Positions 1 to 5,351 of a stretch of 5,351 bases of DNA are shown here, piece after piece. The DNA is taken from NCBI GenBank assembly GCA_903889605.1, contig CAISYK010000921.1:1-5351 (forward strand). The letters are read 5' to 3'. The stretch is from an uncultured Bacteroidota bacterium. GTDB taxonomy: Bacteria; Bacteroidota; Bacteroidia; 2-12-FULL-35-15. Under the pieces are notes generated by a model. It saw only the letters and a list, made by a program, of their open reading frames with translations, had not been told where the DNA came from and did no database searches. The position numbers were made by a program, and so were the translations under genes. Every line of letters starts with the position of its first letter. Position 1 is the first letter of the stretch.

Positions 1-45
1 TGTGCATTTAAATTCAGGAACAATTTTATAAAAAAAATCTAAAAC

Positions 46-722
46 ATGAAATCTAAAATCGTTTTAACAACAACATTAGCAGTTTGTATGTTTATTTCAT
101 TTAAAAGCAATGCGCAGCACGAAAAAAAGGGTGTAAAAGAATAAGAAGAAAAAGGTAAATTAGAACAAATAACTGTATTTACAGGGCAAGTAGCCGATTG
201 GGTAAATAATGAAGATTTTGTATATGATGGTTTTTATCTTCAAACCAGCGCAGATAAATTTCTTGTGAAATTTCCACCAAACAAAGGCAGCCAACTTACC
301 GCTGCATTCAAAAAAGGCGTACAACATCTGTAAGTGGCGTTGCAGGTGTATCTCCTCAAAAGGAAAAAACAGTCAAGTTGGTAAGTATTACTGCTGATGG
401 AAAAAACATATATGACGGCTCAGTGCTCGTTGTAAAAACAACAGAGCCTGCTGAAGAAGCTGTGAACGGCAGCAGCAAAATAATCGAACTGCAAAAAGAT
501 AAACGCGGCAAAGTAAATGGTTTTATTCTTGAAAATAAAACCATCCTTCGAGTGTCCGCGAAAATATCAGAACAACTTGAAAAGATTGTTAAAATAAGTG
601 ATGTTATTTCTTATAGTGGTGCAAAAAAACATTTACATAATGGTGAAGTTGCAGCAGAAACATATACTATTATCCATTGTAAAACCATTACCATTAATGG
701 TAAAGAATATTTAACAAAATAA
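46..722 (+). pseudogene. Broken gene for a secreted protein with two OB-fold-like units
   Basis: The reading frame opens at ATG 46 with a clear signal peptide: K at residues 2 and 4, a hydrophobic core at about residues 5-19, and a likely signal peptidase I cut after N-A at residue 23, before Q24. A TAA at 142-144 stops it after 32 codons. The same frame then stays protein-like (ITVFTGQV, residues 42-49) until a TAA at 331-333. The sequence continues in the -1 frame (SVSGVAGVSP, then on to TAA 720-722). Restoring one base near 316-323 and one sense codon at 142 would give about 225 residues. Two stretches look like diverged copies of one unit: about residues 42-125 and 150-225, each with a GF-x-L strand, a Q/E-L helix, an SG turn and a GK-x-Y-type end. 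I infer OB-like folds from this pattern; the function is unknown. With two lesions a pseudogene is likeliest, but sequencing error or recoding is possible. It is probably co-transcribed with the gene at 761. Confidence -1.
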
Positions 723-760
723 AATGAGTAAATTAATATTAATCCATAAAAACTAAAAAA

Positions 761-1264
761 ATGGGAACCTTAGCTGCACCAATCAAGAAGAAACCATCCA
801 ATGACTCTTCATTTGAAAACAAAAAAGTAATTGAAATACATGAGCCAAAACCAAAGGATAAAGGTGAAGGAGTAAAATTAGTAGGAAGTCCGCAAGAGCT
901 GATTAATCTTATGATAACAGATGTCACTAAAAAAAAATCGGCAACTGATCAGATTATTAATGAAGGTCCGAAACACAAACAGGTATTAAGTGCCTTATTA
1001 CTTAAAAGGCTTAATAAATTAGTTCAAACAATTGAACATAGCAGCAACACTAAATTTACTTTGCAAAAAGGTTCCGAATTAACTTTAGAAAAAGAGAATA
1101 AAAAAACAATTTTACCAATTGCTTTTCCACTAAATATTGATTCAGGATTAGATGAAAAGAAGGTAGTTGAAGCTATTTCATATGCTCCAGAACATGAAGC
1201 ACTGGTTTATGCCATGAGCATTCAGGTTATTGAATGGGCAATAAAAGCAGCATCGAAAAAATAG
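761..1264 (+). CDS. Hypothetical protein, 167 residues, unknown function
   Basis: This is an intact frame from ATG 761 to TAA 1262-1264, 38 nt after the broken gene and in the same direction. The start follows an A-rich leader (ACTAAAAAA) with no Shine-Dalgarno site, as is common in Bacteroidota; the leader of the gene at 46 is similar. I do not recognise a family. Residues 1-40 are Lys/Pro/Glu-rich and probably disordered. Residues 43-58 and 70-93 look helical, and the second is an amphipathic, Leu-rich stretch (LSALLLKRLNKLV). Residues 97-122 look like beta strands, and residues 131-164 form a helical end with Trp159. There is no signal peptide, membrane segment or cysteine, so it is probably a soluble cytoplasmic protein. 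Composition is very AT-rich and Lys-rich, like the flanks and unlike macAB. The terminator at 1337 probably ends its transcript. That it is a real gene is fairly secure from length and composition; its role is not. Confidence -1.
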   Translation: MGTLAAPIKKKPSNDSSFENKKVIEIHEPKPKDKGEGVKLVGSPQELINLMITDVTKKKSATDQIINEGPKHKQVLSALLLKRLNKLVQTIEHSSNTKFTLQKGSELTLEKENKKTILPIAFPLNIDSGLDEKKVVEAISYAPEHEALVYAMSIQVIEWAIKAASKK

Positions 1265-1336
1265 AAGCTAATAGTTAAAATCAAAATGAAAAATCAACAG
1301 TCTGAGTACTATTTCAAAAGCTGATGTTTTCGTATG

Positions 1337-1382
1337 AAAAGCTAACTCCCCATTAAAATAGGGGTAGTTGGCTTTTGTTTTT
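1337..1382 (+). terminator. Rho-independent terminator after the 167-residue gene
   Basis: AAAAGCTAACTCCCC (1337-1351) pairs with GGGG-T-AGTTGGCTTTT (1361-1376) across a 9-nt loop. The stem has 15 pairs, including one G-U pair (T1343 with G1370), and a single bulged T at 1365. It is followed by GTTTTT at 1377-1382. The GC core and T tract make this a convincing intrinsic terminator. It separates the upstream gene block from macAB and implies that macAB has its own promoter in 1383-1546. Confidence -1.
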
Positions 1383-1428
1383 AATAAAGAAAAATACTTT
1401 AAGTTGAATGCTGTGACTTATCTCAAAA

Positions 1429-1440
1429 TTGCTGCAGCAA
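1429..1440. repeat. Perfect 12-bp palindrome upstream of macA
   Basis: TTGCTGCAGCAA reads the same on both strands, and the symmetry does not extend beyond 12 bp. It lies about 20 nt upstream of a TAnnTTTG-like box and 106 nt before the first possible macA start. A dimeric repressor or activator could bind here, but this is inference from position and symmetry only; no regulator gene is in the window. Confidence -1.
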
Positions 1441-1459
1441 CTTCCAGAGTTATAGAATT

Positions 1460-1467
1460 TAATTTTG
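1460..1467 (+). promoter_or_regulatory. Possible Bacteroidota -7 box for macAB
   Basis: TAATTTTG matches the Bacteroidota primary-sigma -7 consensus TAnnTTTG. The expected TTG/TTTG element about 19-23 nt upstream is missing; the nearest upstream TTG (1429-1431) is 28 nt away. This is the only good match I see between the terminator and macA. In AT-rich DNA an 8-nt partial match can occur by chance, so the call is weak. Confidence -1.
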
Positions 1468-1546
1468 CGCATAAAATTTATTCTTAAAAAAAAGATTCAT
1501 AAAACAAAATTATCATTTTCATTTCTGTTATAGCAGACAATCTTTT

Positions 1547-2824
1547 ATGTCCTATTCACAGGCAGAGTGGTTTAGCAATACTTTTCACAAAATGGAGACA
1601 ACAAACATCAACCCAGCAGCTAAATCAACAGAAAAATCAAATGATACGGCTGTTATAAATCAAAAGACTCGTTATATCAAATTTCGATCCTTTGTGCTCC
1701 GACACAAATTATTACTGATTAGTGCGCTGCTGATTTCTATTGCTGGAGTATTTGGATACAATAAGGCGTTTGGCAAAATCAAGGTGCTTTATTCCACCGT
1801 CGCAGTTGAACTAGGAGATTTAGAAAACACAGTCGTTGCAGCTGGTATTGTCCAGCCTATAAAGTATGTTGATGTCGGCGCTCAAACATCCGGCAAGCTG
1901 AAAGCATTAAAGATCAAGCGCGGAGATCAAGTAGAAGAGAATCAGTTGCTGGCAGAAATTGATCCCATTCTTGCGCAAACAGCGCTCAATTCGGCAAATG
2001 CAGCACTTGAAAATATGACCTCACAGCGCTCTCTGAAGGAAGCACAACTTGTGCTCGCCAAATTACAGTGGAAACGCAGCGAAGAACTCTTTTTAAATCA
2101 AGTTATCTCACCCAGCGACCATGACATCAGCCAAGCTAATTTTGATGTAGCTTTCGCGGATGCTGCATCCTTATCAGCACAGATTAAGCAAGCTGCTGCA
2201 TCAGTAAATACAGCTAAAGCCAATCTTGGTTATACCAAAATTACTGCACCGATGGCTGGCGAAGTCGTTTCCATAACAACATTGGAAGGGCAAACACTTA
2301 ACGCTAATCAGCAGGCTCCCAATATTCTAAGAATTGCCGATTTGAGCACAATGACAATTTGGGCGCAAGTTTCGGAAGCAGATATTGTCCGCGTCAAACC
2401 AGGTCAGGACGTCTATTTCACTGTCCTTGGTCAAACTAAACGCTGGAATGGAAAAATCCGACAAATTCTTCCCACTCCCGAACTCATCAACAATGTAGTA
2501 TTCTTTGATGTGCTGTTCGATATTCCCAACCCAGAGCGTGACTTACATATTCAGATGACTGCGCAGGTCTTCATTGTTTTGGCACAAACGAAAAACGTTT
2601 TACTGATACCTACTGCTGTCATTGGTAATGCCGGTGATGACTCAGAAGTAAAAGTACAAGTATTGAAAGACGATGGCAGTGTAGAACTTCGCACAATTAA
2701 GATCGGCATTAGGAGCGAAATCTCAACGGAAGTCACAAATGGTCTTAAGGTGAAAGAACAAATAGTAATCAGAGAAATCATGACAAAGAACAATACAAAA
2801 AGCGCGTTGACCGCTCATAAATAA
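1547..2824 (+). CDS. macA: MacA, periplasmic membrane-fusion subunit of a MacAB-TolC type pump
   Basis: MacA joins the inner-membrane ATPase MacB to an outer-membrane TolC-like channel and stimulates MacB ATPase activity. In E. coli the pump exports macrolides, and other lipid or peptide substrates have been reported. In this 425-residue protein, residues 54-71 are a membrane anchor. Residues 100-145 (VDVGAQTSGKL, then RGDQV and LLAEIDP) are the first lipoyl half, about 146-222 the coiled-coil hairpin, and 223-265 the second lipoyl half (KITAPMAGEV, EGQT, QQAPNIL). A beta-barrel follows at about 268-345 (VSEADI, VKPGQ, ILPTPE, MTAQV), then the membrane-proximal domain. Q255 in QQAPN aligns, from memory, with the E. 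coli gate residue Gln209. Similarity to E. coli MacA is high along the length. The polar segment before the anchor, about 50 residues, is longer than in E. coli. ATG 1592 (residue 16) is an alternative start giving 410 residues, and no ribosome site decides between them. macB follows after 2 nt. GC is higher than in the flanks. Confidence -1.
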   Translation: MSYSQAEWFSNTFHKMETTNINPAAKSTEKSNDTAVINQKTRYIKFRSFVLRHKLLLISALLISIAGVFGYNKAFGKIKVLYSTVAVELGDLENTVVAAGIVQPIKYVDVGAQTSGKLKALKIKRGDQVEENQLLAEIDPILAQTALNSANAALENMTSQRSLKEAQLVLAKLQWKRSEELFLNQVISPSDHDISQANFDVAFADAASLSAQIKQAAASVNTAKANLGYTKITAPMAGEVVSITTLEGQTLNANQQAPNILRIADLSTMTIWAQVSEADIVRVKPGQDVYFTVLGQTKRWNGKIRQILPTPELINNVVFFDVLFDIPNPERDLHIQMTAQVFIVLAQTKNVLLIPTAVIGNAGDDSEVKVQVLKDDGSVELRTIKIGIRSEISTEVTNGLKVKEQIVIREIMTKNNTKSALTAHK

Positions 2825-2826
2825 CC

Positions 2827-4773
2827 ATGACTGCATTTCCTCTTCTAGAATTGAAAACTGTTAGCCGCACTTATATGTCGGGTGGCGAGCCGATGACTGT
2901 TCTCAAAGAAGTAAGCCTGACCATCCAGAATGGTGAATTTGTTGCTATTATGGGCGTATCCGGATCTGGAAAATCCACACTTATGAATATTATTGGCTGC
3001 CTTGACAAGCAATCGAGCGGCACATATTTCATTCGTGGTATCGAAGCGGCAAGTCTCAATAATGATGCTCTGGCAGCATTAAGAAGAGACACTTTCGGCT
3101 TCATCTTTCAACGTTATAACCTGATGTCGGACCTGAGTGCAGTCGAAAATGTTGAAGTGCCATCTGTTTATCGCGGTATGCCGAAAACGGAGAGAGAGGA
3201 GAATGCGACTAATTTGCTGCAGGAACTTGGGCTGGGAGATCGTTTGCAACATCATCCCAACCAACTTTCCGGAGGTCAGCAGCAACGCGTTTGTATCGCA
3301 CGTGCGCTGATGAATGGAGGGGCTGTGATCTTAGCCGATGAACCTACCGGAGCACTTGACAGCAAGGGAGGAAAAGAGGTCATGGCTATTCTTGAGAAAC
3401 TGCACAGCCAAGGGCATACGATTATATTAGTGACCCATGACAACAACATAGCCTCCTACGCTCACCGCATAGTTCGCATTACAGATGGCGCAGTCACATC
3501 CGATGAGCAACAGCAGAAAGCTGAGGCAAGCCATCAGGTAAAGAATGAAGAGACGGGAAAGGATGTCAAGCCGGGCGCTGCTGTTTTAGGTGAAGCTCTT
3601 AAAATGGCTTTGCGGTCGTTAATGCATAATCGAATGAGAACTGCTCTGACCATGTTGGGAATCATTATAGGTGTTGCTTCTGTGGTTGCGCTGATGGCAA
3701 TTGGGAACGGAGCAAAACAAGATGTACTAGAGCGTATTCAAGCTATGGGCACTGACCTATTGACGATTGAGCGCGGTCCGCCAGCCGTTCGCGCATCAGG
3801 AGAAATTGTGACAAGTTTTCTGCCAGAAGATCTTCCATTTATTGCAAGTGTACCGGGTGTTGCAATGGTGATTCCTGAAACGGAGTTGTCTTCGCTGCTT
3901 CGTTTTGGTCACCAAGACTTGTTAGTCACTGCTGTTGGAACAGGCGAAGACTTTCCGCAGCTGCATGATTGGCAGCCACAATCCGGTGTTTTCTTCTCTG
4001 CTGAACATGTGAAAAGGTATTCTCAGGTCGTTACACTTGGTCAGACGGCAGCAAAAAATCTTTTCCCGAATGGTACGAATCCTCTTGGTCAGTATGTGCT
4101 AATAGGCAACGCACCCTTTCTGGTCATTGGCATCCTTAGCAGCAAAGGCTCTACACCAAGGGGAGACGATCTGGACAACTCTGTTTGGTTGCCTTACACT
4201 ACTGCTGGTGCACGTATTTTTGGACAACGTTTTTTTAAACATATTGTCGTGAGAGTGAAACCGGGAGCTGACATGAAAATGGTGCAAGATGGTCTCCATA
4301 CTCTCCTGATAAAACGACATGGTAAGGAAGATTTTAACATTAGGAACATGGCTGATACTATCGCCGCTGCAAACGAAACGCAAAATACACTCACCTATCT
4401 GCTCGCTGCGATTGCGGTGATTTCACTTGTTGTAGGTGGTATAGGAGTAATGAATATAATGCTCGTCTCTGTAACAGAACGCACACGTGAAATTGGCATC
4501 CGTATGGCGATTGGCGCACGCAGCTTCGATGTGTTATTTCAATTTCTTACGGAGGCTGTGATGGTTTGTTTTATCGGAGGGCTTGCTGGTGTCTTAGTTG
4601 GTATTGGTGGTGGTTTATCTGTCTCTGCAATTGCTGGTTGGAGAGTAATTTTCACGATAGCTCCGATAGCAATTGCTTTCACCTGTGCTTTTCTGACGGG
4701 TATTATTTTTGGTTATCTTCCTGCAAGAAAAGCTGCACAACTTGATCCCATCGAAGCTTTGGCTAGGGATTAA
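2827..4773 (+). CDS. macB: MacB, ABC-type ATPase/permease of a MacAB-TolC type exporter
   Basis: This 648-residue protein has the length I recall for E. coli MacB and its full fused architecture. The N-terminal ATPase has Walker A GVSGSGKST (43-51, K49), Q-loop Q95 (FIFQRYN), signature LSGGQQQ (147-153), Walker B VILADE (167-172, D171, E172) and the switch histidine H204 (VTHD). A linker at about 222-255 is rich in Gln, Glu and Lys. The membrane part has TM1 at about 271-292 (after NRMRTALTMLGIIIG), a large periplasmic domain at about 295-520, TM2 at 523-546, TM3 at 576-600 and TM4 at 608-631, ending LPARKAAQLDPIEALARD. All catalytic residues are present, so the pump should be active. Dimeric MacB transmits ATP-driven motion mechanically to the periplasm. 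QQQRV, RALMNGG and DEPTGALDS place it with proteobacterial MacB. ATG 2827 lies 2 nt after macA, which suggests coupled translation. No TolC gene is visible. The substrate cannot be read from sequence. Confidence -1.
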   Translation: MTAFPLLELKTVSRTYMSGGEPMTVLKEVSLTIQNGEFVAIMGVSGSGKSTLMNIIGCLDKQSSGTYFIRGIEAASLNNDALAALRRDTFGFIFQRYNLMSDLSAVENVEVPSVYRGMPKTEREENATNLLQELGLGDRLQHHPNQLSGGQQQRVCIARALMNGGAVILADEPTGALDSKGGKEVMAILEKLHSQGHTIILVTHDNNIASYAHRIVRITDGAVTSDEQQQKAEASHQVKNEETGKDVKPGAAVLGEALKMALRSLMHNRMRTALTMLGIIIGVASVVALMAIGNGAKQDVLERIQAMGTDLLTIERGPPAVRASGEIVTSFLPEDLPFIASVPGVAMVIPETELSSLLRFGHQDLLVTAVGTGEDFPQLHDWQPQSGVFFSAEHVKRYSQVVTLGQTAAKNLFPNGTNPLGQYVLIGNAPFLVIGILSSKGSTPRGDDLDNSVWLPYTTAGARIFGQRFFKHIVVRVKPGADMKMVQDGLHTLLIKRHGKEDFNIRNMADTIAAANETQNTLTYLLAAIAVISLVVGGIGVMNIMLVSVTERTREIGIRMAIGARSFDVLFQFLTEAVMVCFIGGLAGVLVGIGGGLSVSAIAGWRVIFTIAPIAIAFTCAFLTGIIFGYLPARKAAQLDPIEALARD

Positions 4774-4798
4774 TTTTCAATGTGTATTATCTGCGAAA

Positions 4799-4852
4799 CT
4801 CTGTGTAATGAAAATATTTATATTACCCAGGCGAAAAGGAGGATACACAGAG
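4799..4852. repeat. Inverted repeat CTCTGTGTA / TACACAGAG after macB
   Basis: CTCTGTGTA (4799-4807) and TACACAGAG (4844-4852) are perfect 9-bp inverted copies around a 36-nt loop. Beyond each arm the sequence keeps the same flavour: CTGCGAAA before the left arm, and AAACAGTGAGA after the right one, which is a degenerate CACAGAG spacing pattern. TGTGTA also recurs 21 nt apart (4781 and 4802). Dispersed intergenic repeats built from CACAGAG or CGCAGAG units are, to my recollection, common in Bacteroidota and several other phyla. The pair could form an RNA hairpin at the end of the macAB transcript. It lacks a T tract immediately downstream, so I do not call it a terminator. Confidence -1.
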
Positions 4853-4875
4853 AAACAGTGAGAAAAATGTTTTTA

Positions 4876-4910
4876 GAAACTAAAAGTTCTGCAATAAATT
4901 GCATAGTTTC
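4876..4910. repeat. Bulged hairpin, inverted repeat
   Basis: GAAACTA (4876-4882) pairs with TAGTTTC (4904-4910), and inside it TGCAAT (4890-4895) pairs with ATTGCA (4898-4903) over a 2-nt AA loop. The two helices are continuous on the right strand and separated by a 7-nt bulge on the left. This is 13 pairs in total, 103 nt after macB. A T tract does not follow, so a role in 3' end stability rather than termination would be more plausible. Chance is a real alternative in AT-rich DNA. Confidence -1.
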
Positions 4911-4944
4911 AACTAACGAATGAGACCAATAAAAAAAGCAATTC

Positions 4945-4956
4945 TTCCAATTGGAA
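4945..4956. repeat. Perfect 12-bp palindrome TTCCAATTGGAA
   Basis: The 12 bp are fully self-complementary. On the minus strand the adjoining CAATT-GGAAG-AATTG stem is followed by CTTTTTTT (4939-4932 read backwards), so it could act as a weak terminator for the siaC-like transcript, about 130 nt after that stop codon. The stem is short and AT-rich, and the evidence is thin. Confidence -1.
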
Positions 4957-5085
4957 TGTTATTCCCCTCTAATCTCAGGCTTATAGAATACTTTTCGAAT
5001 TATTTTTTTTCTGCAGTCTTTTGTTTTTTTTATTCGGAGATTGCCGGGAGGATAAAAGTAAATGTACTATTATGTATATTTTTTA

Positions 5086-5351
5086 CTATGCTTCAATAAA
5101 ATCAAATTTCAGGTCAGCCATATCTGAAAACTCTTTGCCTGCATCCAATATATCTTCACTGCGTTTATCATAGTGCCATTCAATATTAATTTTGTAACCC
5201 TGTCCGGCAAATTTTTTAACTATTAATAGTACATCCATTATATATTTTGCTGAAGTGGAATTGAAATAATCAAATTTAAATACAAAAACCAAGGTTGAAT
5301 CATCTTTCATTTCATGTTTCCGAAAGTAGGCTATTCCTTCAAATTTAATAA
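5086..5351 (-). CDS. SiaC-family (DUF1987) regulatory phosphoprotein, C-terminal part
   Basis: The gene runs in from beyond the window edge and stops at TAG (5088-5086). The frame is open to 5351, so about 87 residues are visible. A Met codon at 5310-5308 is internal, because the frame stays open and protein-like before it (IKFEGIAYFRKHE). Family features are the strand FVFKFDYFN, the N-S-T-S loop (5262-5251), the helix AKYIMDVL, the strand YKINIEWHYD, the acidic helix SEDILDAGKEF and the end LKFDFIEA. SiaC proteins are about 125 residues, so roughly 40 are missing. In Pseudomonas, SiaC is phosphorylated by SiaB, dephosphorylated by SiaA, and when unmodified activates the diguanylate cyclase SiaD, steering aggregation and biofilm. 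Whether that circuit exists here is unknown; its partners, if any, would lie past 5351. Where the family usually has N-T-(S/A)-S at the phosphosite, this protein has N-S-T-S. It is cytoplasmic, convergent with macB and AT-rich like the rest of the background. Confidence -1.
   Translation of the reverse strand, partial: IKFEGIAYFRKHEMKDDSTLVFVFKFDYFNSTSAKYIMDVLLIVKKFAGQGYKINIEWHYDKRSEDILDAGKEFSDMADLKFDFIEA

Larger units (their letters stand above)
4774..5085. other. AT-rich intergenic gap between convergent macB and the siaC-like gene
   Basis: This 312-nt stretch holds no gene I can support. In order it contains an inverted CTCTGTGTA/TACACAGAG repeat with CACAGAG-like units (4781-4860), a bulged hairpin (4876-4910), a palindrome TTCCAATTGGAA (4945-4956), and a T-rich stretch (about 5001-5031) with no adjoining stem. 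A 59-codon frame (4920-5099, +) exists but is Phe-rich because of the T tracts and overlaps the siaC-like stop, so I do not call it. Sample GC is about 25%. No clear intrinsic terminator with a T tract directly after a stem follows macB. Confidence -1.

Noticed and set aside
1..45. C-terminus of an upstream gene (for example a frame ending at TAA 29-31 or 40-42)
   Set aside because: Only 10-13 codons are visible and more than one frame is possible, so none can be supported.
46..144. A 32-residue small secreted peptide
   Set aside because: The frame after TAA 142 continues with protein-like sequence that fits the downstream part. The short product is the leader of an interrupted gene rather than a gene of its own.
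378..722. A stand-alone 114-residue gene starting at TTG 378
   Set aside because: The frame is open and protein-like before 378 (SVSGVAGVSP), and its natural N-terminus with a signal peptide is in another frame at 46. It is the 3' half of the broken gene.
724..756. A 10-codon frame between the broken gene and the 167-residue gene
   Set aside because: Very short, AT-rich and probably chance.
1286..1324. A 12-codon frame before the terminator (MKNQQSEYYFKS)
   Set aside because: It is too short and has no supporting signal. It is more likely untranslated sequence leading to the hairpin.
1383..1546. A regulatory RNA or riboswitch before macA
   Set aside because: Apart from the 12-bp palindrome I find no stable long-stem structure or known motif, and no tRNA-like fold.
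2551..4394. Minus-strand open frames inside macA and macB
   Set aside because: They overlap strongly conserved MacA and MacB coding sequence and show no recognisable protein features. They are shadows of the real genes.

Overview
The window looks like part of a Bacteroidota (Bacteroidetes) chromosome. Supporting signs are the AT-rich sequence (about 22-38% GC in sample lines outside macAB), a signal peptide ending in N-A-Q at residue 24, A-rich leaders instead of Shine-Dalgarno sites, one TAnnTTTG-type box, and a SiaC/DUF1987-like gene. No rRNA or other taxonomic marker is present, so this assignment is an inference.

Layout: (1) 46-722 (+) is a broken gene for an exported protein that appears to hold two related OB-fold-like units. 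It carries an in-frame TAA right after the signal peptide and a -1 frame change near 316-323. (2) 761-1264 (+) is an intact 167-residue soluble protein of unknown function. A strong intrinsic terminator at 1337-1382 closes this block. (3) 1547-2824 and 2827-4773 (+) encode MacA and MacB, the membrane-fusion protein and the ATPase/permease of a MacAB-TolC type export pump. They are 2 nt apart and form an operon. (4) 4774-5085 is a 312-nt AT-rich gap with inverted repeats and palindromes. (5) 5086-5351 (-) is the C-terminal part of a SiaC-family (DUF1987) regulatory protein, convergent with macB and cut by the window edge.

MacA and MacB should work together. MacB hydrolyses ATP in the cytoplasm and moves its periplasmic domain, and MacA links it to a TolC-like outer-membrane channel that is not encoded here. 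Both resemble the proteobacterial (E. coli type) pair more than the MacB-like transporters usual in Bacteroidota. Their GC content is also higher than the flanks, about 43-52% in hand-counted lines. Horizontal acquisition is a reasonable hypothesis but is not proven from this window. No wholly new system is evident. The less ordinary points are the doubly broken OB-like gene, the orphan 167-residue protein, the transferred-looking macAB pair with a long MacA N-terminus, the changed phosphosite motif in the SiaC-like protein, and the CACAGAG-type repeats after macB.
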